Shown here one piece after another: positions 1 to 9,395 of a stretch of DNA of 34,737 bases (positions are counted from its first letter, which is position 1; each line of letters starts with the position of its first letter). Made by a program: the position numbers and the translations under genes. The notes under the pieces were generated by a model. The model saw only the letters and a program-made list of their open reading frames with translations, ran no database searches and had not been told where the DNA came from. The DNA lies in the NCBI GenBank assembly GCA_003427395.1, contig BFEA01001273.1, positions 16,113 to 50,849 on the forward strand. The letters run 5' to 3'. This DNA is from Chara braunii (lineage: Eukaryota; Streptophyta; Charophyceae; Charales; Characeae).

Positions 1-350
1 CTTTTCGACACCGCCATCTTTGCCGATTTTTAATTATTTTTTGGCATTGACAAATGCCCTGAAAATTTACAGATATGTAGTTTACCTAATCAATAACTCA
101 TTAAAAAGTTTTCAAAAACTAATAAAATTGTTTCGCCCCCGAAATAAAGTGAAAACAAAAAGTAAAAAATGAAAAAAAAACAAAATAGTGAGTGGGCGAG
201 CACGTTTTGACACCCCCATCTTTGACGATTTTTGATGTTTTGTTGGGTTAGCAGAATGGCTTCAAAATTTATAGGCGTGTAGGTTACATCATAGAGAACT
301 CACAAAAAACAAATCACGAAAAAAAACTTATTTTTAGGCCCCGGAAATGT
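1..350. repeat. Two diverged tandem copies, period about 203 bp
   Basis: The block beginning with the cgacaccgccatctttg motif near position 6 recurs as tgacacccccatctttg near 209. The similarity continues through the following AT-rich sequence (cctgaaaatttacagatatgtag against cttcaaaatttatagg). The second copy runs into an A-rich stretch near 310-350. The copies differ by substitutions and small gaps, so the duplication is old. No coding potential is visible. The first copy is probably cut by the window edge, so the array may extend to the left. Confidence 0.6.
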
Positions 351-357
351 TTTTGGC

Positions 358-410
358 GGGGGCCGAACCTGGAGGTGTTCGGCCCCCGAACGCCCGAACG
401 TTCGGGGGCC
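358..410. repeat. CpG-rich pair of mutually exclusive hairpins
   Basis: Positions 358-368 (GGGGGCCGAAC) pair perfectly over 11 bp with 377-387. Positions 381-391 (GGCCCCCGAAC) pair perfectly over 11 bp with 400-410. The two hairpins share bases 381-387, so only one can form at a time. Both loops are 8 nt. The block is GC-rich in AT-rich surroundings, and another Gttcgg-type motif follows to about 435. It may be a transposon end or a structured repeat. No function can be assigned. Confidence 0.6.
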
Positions 411-905
411 AGCCCGGGGGTCCCCGGACGTTCGGTCAGGTAACCATGGCCGTAGGTATATACACAGTAAACTTATACGCAGGATTCCAAGATGACTGTA
501 GGTCGAGCGTTCAACCAAAAGACCCCAACATACCTTAAACTCCCAACATCCCCATCATCGCTAAAAACAAAAACAGTTCCAAGACTCAATTACGTAGACA
601 ACTCTGAACTCAATGACTAAAAACTAGAAAGGAAGAGAAAGCATTAGGGTGACCCACACACCCACTCTGACCAAAGCACTGTGAAGAGCCTTTGTTGCCT
701 AGACGGGTTTCCCACCATGCACCCAATGGATACCACTCTAGTTTGCTCTTCACCGGGTCTCTCATATCTCCCCAACCCCATGAGCTTCACCCTAACCTAC
801 GGCAAACCAGATTAAACGAAAACCCCGAACCTGAAACAAGTAAACAACGTACTGCCTTGCGAAGAAGATAGGTCAACCGGGACTTGCTGCAGCCCTTAAG
901 TGTGC
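411..905. other. No gene recognised
   Basis: This stretch has only short open frames on either strand and no recognisable domain, RNA gene or clear repeat. It lies between the CpG hairpins and a SINE-like repeat. Confidence 0.5.
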
Positions 906-907
906 CG

Positions 908-1021
908 GAGAAAACCATCCCTCACAGGTGATAGTGATGCTGGTAAGAGAAGACACCACTATCACCTTAGGAGAGGCTCCATCTATTGGTGGAGCTTCAC
1001 CTGCTGGAAACCGGGTCCAGC
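908..1021 (-). mobile_element. SINE-like 3' end, reverse-oriented copy
   Basis: Read on the minus strand, this begins gctggacccggtttccagcag, continues through accaatagatggagc and a tcttaccagcat block, and matches the element at 22368-22483 along most of its length. A shorter third copy lies at 20106-20162. The two plus-strand copies end in poly(A), which suggests a retroposed family. This copy has no visible poly(T) at its expected end near 905, so it is truncated or old. Confidence 0.6.
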
Positions 1022-1404
1022 GTCCCTTTGACATCAGGTAACCCAAATTTGCTGGAGGAAAATGAATCAGGAAGATGAACCAGGGACCTGTCAGCATTGA
1101 TTGCCCTGGAGCACAGGGATTGACTGCACAGATTGTGGGATAAATTGTGACTTATTGACTTCTGCCCAATTCCCATGCCATTCCAGGGTTCTGCTGAAGC
1201 AGGACAGGAGAGCGGTTGGTAGGTGGCAGTTGGATGATGAGGATGGGACTCCTTATTCCAGGGGGCGACCGGACGTGGGAGCCCCATCCGCCCTTCCTAC
1301 GGCCTAGCTATCAAACTCCTCTCCTGTCCAGGTTGAGCGGCCCGTCTCTACTCCCTACTCCCTACCATACCAACTTAATATTCCATCAAAAAAAAAAAAA
1401 AAAA
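1022..1404 (+). mobile_element. Segment ending in poly(A), possible retroposon remnant
   Basis: A run of 17 A residues at 1388-1404 ends a non-coding segment that abuts the 3' end of the minus-strand LINE. The A-run is on the plus strand, so it cannot be the tail of that LINE, which should end in T on this strand. The upstream boundary is unclear and no tRNA-like head was found. This is a weak call resting on the A-run and its position. Confidence 0.3.
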
Positions 1405-1498
1405 GGGAGGGGAAAAAGGTCTGGGAAATCTGTGGGAGGGGGGAGGGGGATATTGTCAGGGATCGTGGTCCAATCATTAAAACAGAGTCGAAAATTTT

Positions 1499-1873
1499 CT
1501 ACCTAGCTTCCAATTGATGATCATCGTCCAGGTGCCAGCCATCCCATTGGATCCTTGTTATCCCCCCCCCACGTTCCCCTCCCAGCCAGTCCATGCACAA
1601 TTCATTTAGGTAGCGGGTGATGTTAGACATTTTAGAGAGGGGCTTTGTCAACTGTACTAGTCGTGTCCATCGAGCCCTGATTGCTGTCTCAATTGTGTCC
1701 TTGATCATCTCTGTTATCTCGCCCCTCCCCATATGTGGGCCATCGATGGCCAGTATGCAACGGCACCTCCAAATGGCCCACAATACAGCTTTCCTACCAA
1801 TTGAAAACAGGTTAGAGGTGAAAACCGAACCTTGGGCTGTCCAATGACCACAGAGCAAGGATCTCACTCCCAT
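1499..1873 (-). pseudogene. LINE ORF2 C-terminal segment
   Basis: This open frame of 124 codons includes SNLFSIGRKAVLWAIWRCRC, the IW-R-R region usually found after the zinc-binding segment of plant LINE ORF2 proteins. The plus-strand LINE has a similar stretch, FKYTRLELIMTIWRTRC, at 20697-20936. It ends in LDDDHQLEAR, and the element's 3' end should lie just beyond, near 1430-1490. It is separated from the zf-RVT segment by a frame change near 1900. The function would have been as the C-terminal part of the reverse transcriptase polyprotein. The assignment rests on position and similarity between the two copies. Confidence 0.6.
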
Positions 1874-1920
1874 GGCCAGCCAGGGTTAGTTTCAAGGGCT
1901 GCTCAGATTCTTTCCCACTA

Positions 1921-2307
1921 TCACCAAACGAGTGTTGAGGCTGGACATTGCAAGAAAAGATGTTCAATTGTTTCATTTACCTTGTGGGATGGAAAGCCCT
2001 CCAGGCAAGCCGCGCACCGTGGGAGGGCTGTGCCTTTCTGTTTCAGGCTAGAGTGACCAATGAGCCATGCGTTTGGGGGGAGGCAGCGGTGGGCAATTTG
2101 CCATTGCAGCGAGGCCAGTTTAGCAGGTTTGCACGTGGCTTCTTTAAACCATTTGATTGGTCTCAGTGCCTCTAATGGTACGTTCAGGTGCTTCACCCAT
2201 CGGTCCACAATGGGATCTTTCAGGTTGATTCGGGATCTTAACATCCTGTAAGTGGCCTTAACCCCTAAGTTGTGCAGGTACCGGTATCGGGGATGTGGGT
2301 CGCGCAA
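1921..2307 (-). pseudogene. LINE ORF2 zf-RVT-like zinc-binding region
   Basis: The frame (128 codons) contains KLASLQWQIAHRCLPPNAWL, then RCAACLEGFPSHKVNETIEH and LFLQCP. This gives a C-x2-C...ET-x2-H-x4-C pattern, typical of the zinc-binding domain after reverse transcriptase in plant LINEs (zf-RVT family). The plus-strand copy has the matching HRALQWQILYRCLPTRDWII and a comparable Cys/His set at 20400-20600. The region between here and the reverse transcriptase (2308-3343) keeps only broken frames. The fragment itself has no internal stop, but it is cut from both neighbours by frame changes. Confidence 0.8.
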
Positions 2308-3343
2308 GGGGATCCGCCACCTCCATTCTCCCCGGTCAATGGGGAGATTCTGAATGGGCAGCTCAGGCCTGAAGACTACCCAGTATTACCAATAATACCT
2401 CTCCTTCAGCACTCTCACCCTGTGAATACTTGCCTTCGGGAGCCAGAACACCTCATCTGGAACCCCACGTACCAGCCGGTTCTGGCTGGTCCTATAAATT
2501 TATAAAACAGATTTATCAGCGCTTCCTCTCGGCTAGTCGACAACACTTGACCGACACGAGCCTCATCTCCATCTATTGCCACCCAATCTCTCTCCAGAAG
2601 TCGTGGGCCACGTCGCAATATCTGCGTTCATGCTAAGGAGAGGGAGAAAATAACTTCCTCGAGATTTTCCCCAATTCGGTGGCAGTGTGGCAATTTACTT
2701 CTAAGTTGGATTTCGTTATCCAATCATTGCGTGTGTTGTCCCATATGTGTTCCGCTTTGTGGACCCCGTGCCTAACCCAAGAGTTTCATGGTCTTCTAGA
2801 GTTTGTGAAGACTCTCCCTTGTTGGTCCGTTATCCAACGATTCCCGAACAATGGTTGGCGGTGCACCTCCTCCCACCTTCTGGGCGTTGGTCTGTCCGGG
2901 AGGGGAAGCCGCCACCAGTCCTAGATCAGGCGAGCCCAAAAGTTATCTTTTTTAAGATTTGCGTGGGCTGCAGCCCGGTCCGAGCGTACACCCTCCTTAC
3001 AGGAGGGTATGGGAACTGCCCAAAACACGTCATCCAACCAAACAAGAGGATGTGTGGAAGGTCGGGATTCAGGGACCAGTCTTGCTGTTTGCTCTAATGC
3101 TAGATATTCTCATGGAAGGTTGGGTGTGCAGATTAATCGTTTTAGCCACTGCTGGGCCAGGGCAGCTGCCTTAGTGTCTGGGTTAAGAATCCCCAAGCCG
3201 CCGTGGAATTTAGGTTGAACGATTGTCTCTCATGCGCCTCTGCTCATCACATTCTGTGTTTTGTAATTGCCTCGCCATAGGAATTCGGCAACCCACTGTC
3301 TCAGGGATCTTGAAAATGCCCGGGACAGGGGCCAAATAGAAGA
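2308..3343 (-). pseudogene. Degraded link between reverse transcriptase and zf-RVT region
   Basis: By position this should encode the thumb and connection part of LINE ORF2. Only short frames survive on the minus strand, and none gives a recognisable motif by eye. Open frames on the plus strand here are short and look like by-products. The spacing is about right for this part of a LINE ORF2, so the sequence is probably mutated in place rather than replaced. Confidence 0.4.
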
Positions 3344-4445
3344 CTAATACCAAAGAGACACAAGCACCATGTTGTTAATAACAAGAGCTCTACCAAAGAG
3401 TGAGGTGTGTTTGTTTGTCCATGAGGCCAACTTTTGGAGTGTCGGGTCCATTATCCATTTATAGTTACTCTCGGGCTTTTCTGCAGTCGACAGTTGGATC
3501 CCCAGGACCTGGATCGGGGCCTCCAGCGAACGCCATGTGACCCCGGGCCGCTCCTGGGGTCTGCTGCCATTATGGTGCATCCACCACCCCAGGTTCTTAC
3601 TGCCCAAGTTGACCGACATGTCTGAAAGAGTGCAAAAACGGTTCATCAAACTCTCAATTTCTTCAATACTCCGATGGGAAGCCTCGATCATCAAGGACAG
3701 ATCATCAACAAACAAGGAGCACACTTGCATTGCATCCTCCAGAATGGAGGTCACTTGGATCCTACGCATGTCCCTGTTGGCTCTCAAGTTAGTTGTTAAT
3801 GCCTCCATTACCACCACAAAGAGGTAAGGGGTCAAGGGATCGCCCTGCTTAACCGAACGTTACAAGGAAAATTCTGGGGCCAAATGCCCATGGATTTGCA
3901 CTTTGGTGGTGACGTTGGCATAAAGGATGCGCAACCATCGTCCGAAGTCCTCTCCAAAGTTCATTTTAGCTATACATTTGTCCAGAAAATGTCAGTCCAC
4001 ATGAAAATGGTCATACGCCTTTTCGAAATCTATAAAGATGAAGGCAGCATTGCACTTGGACTGGTGGGAGAGGCGCAACAGTTTGTTCACTAAAAGAATA
4101 TTATCGTAGATGCGACGACCATTGAGAAAGTCGGTGTGCGAAGAATGTATTATGATACTATTATCTGCTCGAAGCCTATAGTCATCTGATTGGCAAACAC
4201 TTTGGATAACATTTTATAAACAACGGTTAACAATGTAATAGGTCTGTAGTTTCATTAATTTCGTTTATTCATTTTGTCCCCTTTTTTATATAGCAATTTG
4301 AGCACCCCTTGCCCCACCAGTTCCCTCATCACTCCCTCTTCCCACACCTTCCCATAAAAGCTCATGAGGTTATTTGCCAGCCAGTCCCAATAGGATGCCA
4401 AAAATTCTTTCGGGAAGCCATCCACACTGGGGGTCTTTTCTTCAT
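3344..4445 (-). pseudogene. LINE reverse transcriptase domain with nonsense codons
   Basis: Read from 4445 to 3344 the landmarks follow in order: TPSVDGFPKEF, ELVGQGVLKLLYKKGD, YRPITLLTVVYKMLSKVFANQ, DFLNGRRIYDNILLVNKLL, FIDFEKAYD (first catalytic Asp), KQGDPLTPYLFVVVMEAL, then SLFVDDLSLM with the catalytic Asp pair. This is the order of a non-LTR reverse transcriptase. An in-frame TGA (minus strand, 3994-3992) replaces a residue soon after FIDFEKAYD. A TAA (3862-3860) precedes KQGDPL, and frame changes occur near 4130-4260. The last 163 codons, from TPYLF on, remain open. The active-site residues survive, but no full protein could be made. Confidence 0.9.
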
Positions 4446-4479
4446 CGATCTGGAGTAAGGCGGTCCATATCTTGTTTTT

Positions 4480-4991
4480 TGTTATTGATCGTTTCGGCGC
4501 CTCTCTTAGTTGGGGGGTCAGAGTCTTGGTGAGTGGGGTGAGGAAGTGTCAATTTTTTGGTCCTTTAGTTCTATTGGTGTGCCCTCGGTGTAAGACGTGA
4601 AAAAATCCTTGTAAAATTCTCTAGCCATCCTCATACATTGCGAGGTGGAGGTGGCTAGGGGTCGATCCGAGTCAACGGGGTCCAGGAAGGCCTCGATTGA
4701 TTTCCTTCTTGTTCAGGCTTTGGCCATGGCAAAAAAATCGGAGTCCATGACCCCTTCCGTGTTGTGCTTAGATACCTTGCCTCTGATCCTTATGCCTTGT
4801 CATTTGTAGGTTGCAAATTCTAAGAGCTTGCTATCAAGATTTTGTAATTTCGGGTTGTGTTCCACCCTTCGGGGATTTGATACTTTCAAGACAGCCTTCC
4901 TCAGGGAAAATAAGTTTTCTTGCTTTAGGAATACAGGCGCCGAGACCTGTTCCAGGTCACGAATTGACCTCATCCTTATACCGGGACCCAC
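4480..4991 (-). pseudogene. LINE ORF2 linker between endonuclease and reverse transcriptase
   Basis: The minus strand reads QENLFSLRKAVLKVSNPRR, then SDFFAMAKA, then DSDRPLATSTSQCMRMAREF and YKDFFTSYTEGTPIEL, with stops between pieces. This resembles the linker between endonuclease and reverse transcriptase in LINEs. It joins almost directly to the N-terminal endonuclease fragment, so the central and C-terminal endonuclease (the GDFN-like and DH motifs) appears to be deleted in this copy. The plus-strand copy keeps those motifs. Confidence 0.55.
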
Positions 4992-5300
4992 CTCCCTTCC
5001 TCCTTGTCAACTACCCAATACACTGGTGTTGCTTGGGAGGATGGTGGAAGCCAAATCGCGACCCCGACGCTACCTGGCCCCGGGGAATGGCCCCTGAAGG
5101 CCTGGTATGACCATATCAAGTGGTGGGCACGGTGATAGTCCGGGGTGTCAAGAAGGTGGGTCTCTTGAATGCAAACCACATTCGGTCACGCTTTCCAAGC
5201 CACGCCTCTGAGTTGTTCCCAGATCGTGTATCGTTTGTCTGGTGTGGCCGTTGTGAGACCATTAACATTCAGTGTGCTCAGGTCGAGGTCAGCCTCTCGC
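4976..5300 (-). pseudogene. LINE ORF2 endonuclease, N-terminal part
   Basis: The frame reads LSTLNVNGLTTATPDKRYTI, a tryptophan-containing stretch, an in-frame TGA (minus strand, 5188-5186), then VVCIQETHLLDTPDYHR and VGVAIWLPPSS...EEGRWVPV. LNVNG and QETH match the first two active-site motifs of apurinic-type (EEP family) LINE endonucleases, which nick target DNA to prime reverse transcription. The plus-strand copy has RSLNVNG and CIQETHL with a parallel SGVAIWFPPTT...QEGRWVF. The domain stops after GRWVPV, short of the later catalytic motifs, which are missing in this copy. Confidence 0.8.
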
Positions 5301-5390
5301 AGACCTCTGCTCTAGGTCGGGTATTTTTCGTTGATCAGTCGTACTGGATCCATCAGCATAATTGCATGTCCCCCGATGTGACCCGGTTCC

Positions 5391-5650
5391 CTACAGTCTT
5401 TGCCATGTTATCGGCCCAAGGTCTGTAGGGGATGTGAGTAGCGGGCTTTTAAGAATTCGACACAGACAGATTTGGACTTCCTCCTCGGTCCACACATTGC
5501 TGGATTTCACTTTTAGGACTTGCATGTCGAGGAGAGCAGTGTACGAGAACCATCTGAGGCCTACCTCCTGCAGGGGATCTATTAATAACTGCACTTCCCA
5601 TTGGGCCCTTGTTGTGTTGGTACACAACAACTTTCCTTGCGCTCAACAAC
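5391..5650 (-). pseudogene. Pre-endonuclease module, C-terminal half
   Basis: Two overlapping minus-strand frames give KVVVYQHNKG and then LLDMQVLKVKSSNVWTEEEV followed by QICLCRILKSPLL. These resemble TVIFFYHTKT and NDQVLQVSTARLKPNFTWKA followed by QGFLQMIVERMML in the 147-codon ORF of the plus-strand LINE (17484-17927). The module lies directly before the endonuclease in both copies. A frameshift and the A-tract at 5652 break it, and its N-terminal half resumes at 8590-8727. I recognise no named family. The similarity was judged by eye and is moderate. Confidence 0.5.
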
Positions 5651-5858
5651 CAAAAAAAAAAAAAAAAAAAAAAAANAAAAAAAAAAAAAAAAAAAAAAAA
5701 GAAGAAGAAGAAGCACTAACGCAACGCTACCGGGAGCGCTGCGCCCGACCCTGAACCAGTTTCCCCCGTCGTTTTCACACTGGCGGCGGCGCGGTGGGAC
5801 GAAGCACTGGCGATGGCGCGGTCCGAAACGTGGCGCGGTGGAGCGCGTGCTCGGGAGA

Positions 5859-5924
5859 GCGTCTGAGTGGGCTCAAGAGGGCGTCTTAGCGTGCCCAAGA
5901 GGGCGTCTGAGCGGGCACAGAAGA
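5859..5924 (+). repeat. Three tandem copies of a 22-bp unit
   Basis: The units start at 5859, 5881 and 5903 with gcgtctgag, gcgtcttag and gcgtctgag, followed by related tgggctcaagagg-type sequence. The period is exactly 22 bp, with a few substitutions. It is a minor minisatellite inside the inserted block. Confidence 0.7.
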
Positions 5925-6199
5925 TATGGAAGACGACATGTGTTGCGTTGCTCCATTATGAGAGGTGATTTCGACAAAGTACATCTAATCTCTCACGCGT
6001 CTTCGTCGGGTAGCGGTCGTGGTAACAACAAGCTGGTTATGATCATAGAAGCAGGAGGGAGCATGGAGCTAGGAACCACCAAGTTTAGTCGTGACTTTCA
6101 GTGGATTGATGTTGTCAGTTTTCCCTATTTGTTCTATTTTTTTAGATTTCCCCCCCCTTCCTCAAGTAGGGTATTAGTTTTGTATGCTTAAACTCCCTG

Positions 6200-7050
6200 T
6201 GGTGACTTACTAACGGGTTTGGTAAGTAGCAGCCACACTGTCGTTTTTGACGATAGTCGAATATGTTTTCAATGCTGGTGTAGCGTCTATGCCTGTGAAC
6301 TAGCAGTTTCCTGGAAACGATGAGGGGTAGGGTTAGAGGGGGTGAAGGTAATAGGGGGGTTTTGGAGGAAGAGGGGTGAGCTCGAAGAGTGGAAAGATCC
6401 TGCTCTGCTTCTGATGAGCTCGAGATGTGATGAATTTTCTAATTGTTCCTTAACCAACTTGCTATCGATTTTCATCGATTGTCACAAAATTTACCCTTGG
6501 ATAACCCTGATTTTCTAATTTGGATTTTAAAAGGATTGTTTCGATCCAAAATTCTCAAGGAACTAATCTGATCGGGTATTCCAATTCGTAAAAAACTAAT
6601 CTGACTGGGTAATATTCAAATTCGTAATATCTGATTGATCCTTTAATCCCATTAATTCAAAAAGGATAAGTACGCAACTCTTGATGCTTACCAAATGATG
6701 ATGACCTAATTAGGTTTTCTGAATTGTGTCTTCTGGAAAATAATTTCTTATACTTTTTCCGTGCTATACATCTTCACTGAGAGTTTATCAAACCATGGTT
6801 TGGGAATCAGATTCGAAAATCCGTTAAGGATATCTAAGCCTGATTTTCGTATAATTTCTCGTAACTTTTGTCATGTAGTAGTCTTCCTTATCATTGATCT
6901 TATGGTCTTATGGTCCTGTTCTTTTTCCTGTTTTTGACACAAACTCATTCTCTGATTGTTGATGCCTAATAGTGAGTTTCTGCAGTTCTTCAAATCCTAT
7001 GATTACTAATCATAACACTGTGCGGTCAAATTTGATTCGGATTGGCTTGT
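6200..7050. repeat. AT-rich stretch with a 33-bp tandem duplication
   Basis: No gene is visible. The only clear structure is aactaatctgatcgggta near 6561, repeated as aactaatctgactgggta at 6594, each followed by a caattcgta-like end. The rest is unremarkable AT-rich sequence within the inserted block. Confidence 0.5.
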
Positions 7051-7426
7051 TAATTCCAACTTCCTGGTCTTGAGGGGTGTGAGCGTGGCTTGCTGTGTAT
7101 GCCTGGGGTGTCTTCCTTGAGGGTTGGAGCCTCCCCTCGTGAGGGTTTCACAAGGTGGGAGGTGTTATTCTCGGAGGGGGGAGGCAGTATTGGGGGATTG
7201 CTGTCTCTTAGCCGGACTGATTTAGGGTCGGATCGGGTGGGGAGAGAAGGCAAGGGGGTGGCTGCTTATAGCAGTGTTAGAATCTTTTGAGGGAAGGAGG
7301 GAATCCCAGGGCTACACAGTGAGCCGAAGGGGGGGGGGAAGCTAGGCTTGAAGGAGAGAAGGTAGTAAGGGGGTTTTCAACAGAAATGACTGTTTGTTTG
7401 AGTAAGTAAGTCAAAAGGACGAGGCT

Positions 7427-8115
7427 GGGACGACACAGGCCGGTGCTGGAGCCGCCGCTCTGTAACCCGGGGGGAGCTGGAGGCCTGGGAAGTTATGCCG
7501 AGGGTGGAAGGCATAACCAGATCGTCCGACATAGCCGGCGCTGGGGTATTGACCCTGTAACCTGCTTAGGGGCTTGTCGCTACGGGAATTGTCGAGGGAG
7601 GAAGGCATTTCCTGTCCGTCAGAGCTAGGTTGATCGGTACTGGGGAGGGTTGTGGTGCCCTGTTACCCTAGCAGAAGGGGGTATGAGATCAAGTGAGTTC
7701 TGGTACGAGGGCTGAAAGCTTGGACCGACGCTCTATCTATTGGAAGGGGGAATCTAGGATAGTGGTCAGTTTTAGTTTTGCCCCCCCCGTTCTTTAATTT
7801 TTAAAACATTTTTTGCAGGTCCTAAAGAGATTTGGGTGCTTAGTGGTCTTAGGATGGTTTTAGGACTTAGGGATTCCCACCAACTTGTCTTACGTGGCGT
7901 CAGCACTGTTGTACTCGACTGCGGTTGTTCGATGCCAGAACGACGCTGACCGGAGCTGGGGTGTTGCCCTGTAACCTGCGACGCAGGAGCGTGAGGTCTG
8001 GTAGAGAGATCTGGGGAGGTCTTGGGGGGGCTTCCCACGGGACAACTAAAGGTTGCTGCCGGGACGACGCTGGTCGGAGCTGGGGTGAGTTGCGTTGCCC
8101 TGTAACCCAGCAGAA
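7427..8115 (+). repeat. Five dispersed copies of a GC-rich motif of about 45 bp
   Basis: A pattern of roughly gacgacgctggtcggagctg, then gggg, then a ccctgtaaccy segment and often gcag appears at about 7427, 7527, 7630, 7940 and 8064. The first three copies are about 100 bp apart and the last two about 124 bp. They are too diverged to be recent. The layout suggests an old tandem array from which units have been lost between 7680 and 7940. No coding frame runs through the array. Confidence 0.55.
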
Positions 8116-8265
8116 AGTGGGGGTGTGAGACCTGGAAGAGAGTGGCAGAAGTTTACGACAGTTTTGGAGAACGTTGGAATGGTGTGTGTGGGTTTTCAAA
8201 GTTTTTGGAACAATTGTAGGACCTTTGTGGCCTATTCTCTTGCTTCTGAAACGACGGTAAGAGTT

Positions 8266-8415
8266 AATAAGGTGAGTGGGAGAAGATGGTGGGTTATCAC
8301 GCGTCCTACCAGTGAGGGGGCTAGCTGGTAGGATGGGAGTATGGCATAGCAGCAGTGGAGATGGTGGCTCCGCTGCAGGCAGTCTTGCCGGAGTGAGGCA
8401 AAGCGGATCGATGGG
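8266..8415 (+). repeat. Structured retroposon segment, copy A (two hairpins)
   Basis: This 150-bp segment matches 19835-19985 at roughly three bases in four. It holds two adjacent hairpins: CCTACCAG (8305-8312) with CTGGTAGG (8325-8332), and GCAGTGGAG (8352-8360) with CTCCGCTGC (8368-8376). In the other copy both stems persist despite changes in the arms. Both copies lie upstream of an A-rich tail. It may derive from a structured non-coding RNA or be the body of a SINE. Confidence 0.65.
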
Positions 8416-8589
8416 GTTTTTTCCGAGTCGAGTCGTTTCTGAAATTTTTCATGAAGTTGTCATAAACATGTCTGAAGTAGCCCCAATAGTTCCGAGCTTA
8501 AGTTTTCTAATAGCTCCTCGTCTCATTTTCTTAAAAGTGTCTGATGAAGTTTTCTGGAAAAAAAAAAGAAAAGAAAAAAAAAAGAATGA

Positions 8590-8727
8590 TTTTTTGATGT
8601 GGATGCTGATTTCTTCCATTAGCAAGGTATCTTTCATGTGAGCAGGCAGGCTGGCAATAAGGGGGTCCGAGCCCGTCAAAGTTAACCCCCCATACTTTTC
8701 CTGGGTCGGAGGTACTGTTAAGCCCAA
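8590..8727 (-). pseudogene. Pre-endonuclease module, N-terminal half
   Basis: The minus-strand frame reads YGGLTLTGSDPLIASLPAHM then KDTLLMEEISIHIKK, comparable with MVDLTLEGWKGQYTDEVLLR then MIGSHIKESK in the 147-codon ORF of the plus-strand LINE. The similarity is short and judged by eye, but the position fits exactly: the C-terminal half of the same module is on the other side of the inserted block, ending at 5650. The frame then runs into the A-rich tail of the insertion, read as Phe-rich nonsense. Confidence 0.45.
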
Positions 8728-8913
8728 TTATCATCTTCCTTTCTTCTTTCATAGTGGTAACATCAGAACCCCGTTAACTTGAAGAGCACGATATTCCTAG
8801 CACCTCCATGTTCTAGCGCATGTCTCAGTTTACCACGCTTATCTCTCAATTGTTGGGGCGGGGTTCTCCCACTGGGCCCTGCTCTCCGTCCTTGCGGTTG
8901 GCCTGAGAGCTAT

Positions 8914-9364
8914 CTACGGACTCATCTGGTTCCCTTCTTCCTGCGTCATGTCTCTAATGGGGGGTGATTTGTTAGTGCCCTCGTTTCCCTCATTGTCACC
9001 CTGGGAGTTAATGGAGGGTTCTGGAGATTCTGCGTCACCGGTCGGTGAATCGTGTTGTGCACCCCGACCCGTATCATATTGAGCGGTGTCACATTGTTGT
9101 GACAACGGTGCCATGTCCTGGGAGTGATGTTGATTATCTGTGGGTGGGGCTGGCGAACAGAACCGCTTATTTACCTCACAAAACACCTTCTGCAGACTTT
9201 CGGGCTGGTGGCCCTGTGGTGGACATTGGACCGTTCTCTCCTGTTGTGCGCAGACTGTCACTCCCTTCTAACATCGGCACTAGCTCACAGTACATGCAGT
9301 CCCAAAAATATGCGGGGAGGCCGATATGCTGAATCTGCAGCCTCTGCATTAACCAATCCGCCAA
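8914..9364 (-). pseudogene. LINE middle segment, counterpart of the 310-codon ORF
   Basis: Starting near 9364 the minus strand reads MADWLMQRLQIQHIGLPAYF, which can be aligned loosely with LIDWILLKLLSPHAISLHD at the start of the 310-codon ORF of the plus-strand LINE; both show DW, a basic residue then Leu, then His. A second frame, ending at 8914, is rich in Ser, Thr, Gln, Glu and Pro, as is the second half of the 310-codon ORF. It follows the ORF1 tail directly, with no Gln-rich ORF between. The match is weak; the order is the better argument. No biochemical function can be assigned. Confidence 0.35.
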
Positions 9365-9395
9365 AGGTTCGGGTTTGATCTACAGCGGGGCCGGC

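Larger units (their letters stand above)
5652..8585 (+). mobile_element. Inserted block splitting the minus-strand LINE
   Basis: The LINE's pre-endonuclease module stops at 5650 and resumes near 8590, so about 2.9 kb was inserted. The block starts with an A-tract containing one N (5652-5700) and ends with an A-rich tract (8558-8583). Its last 300 bp include a repeat also found before a poly(A) in the plus-strand LINE insertion (19540-20188), which suggests a shared retroposed family with the tail on the plus strand. Composition shifts inside: GC-rich to 5950, AT-rich at 6200-7050, GC-rich at 7060-8420. More than one insertion may be nested. I found no coding region or target-site duplication. 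Confidence 0.6.

Noticed and set aside
5601-6191. 196-codon ORF with a poly-Lys stretch
   Set aside because: The Lys run is the poly(A) tract containing an N; the frame crosses an insertion boundary.
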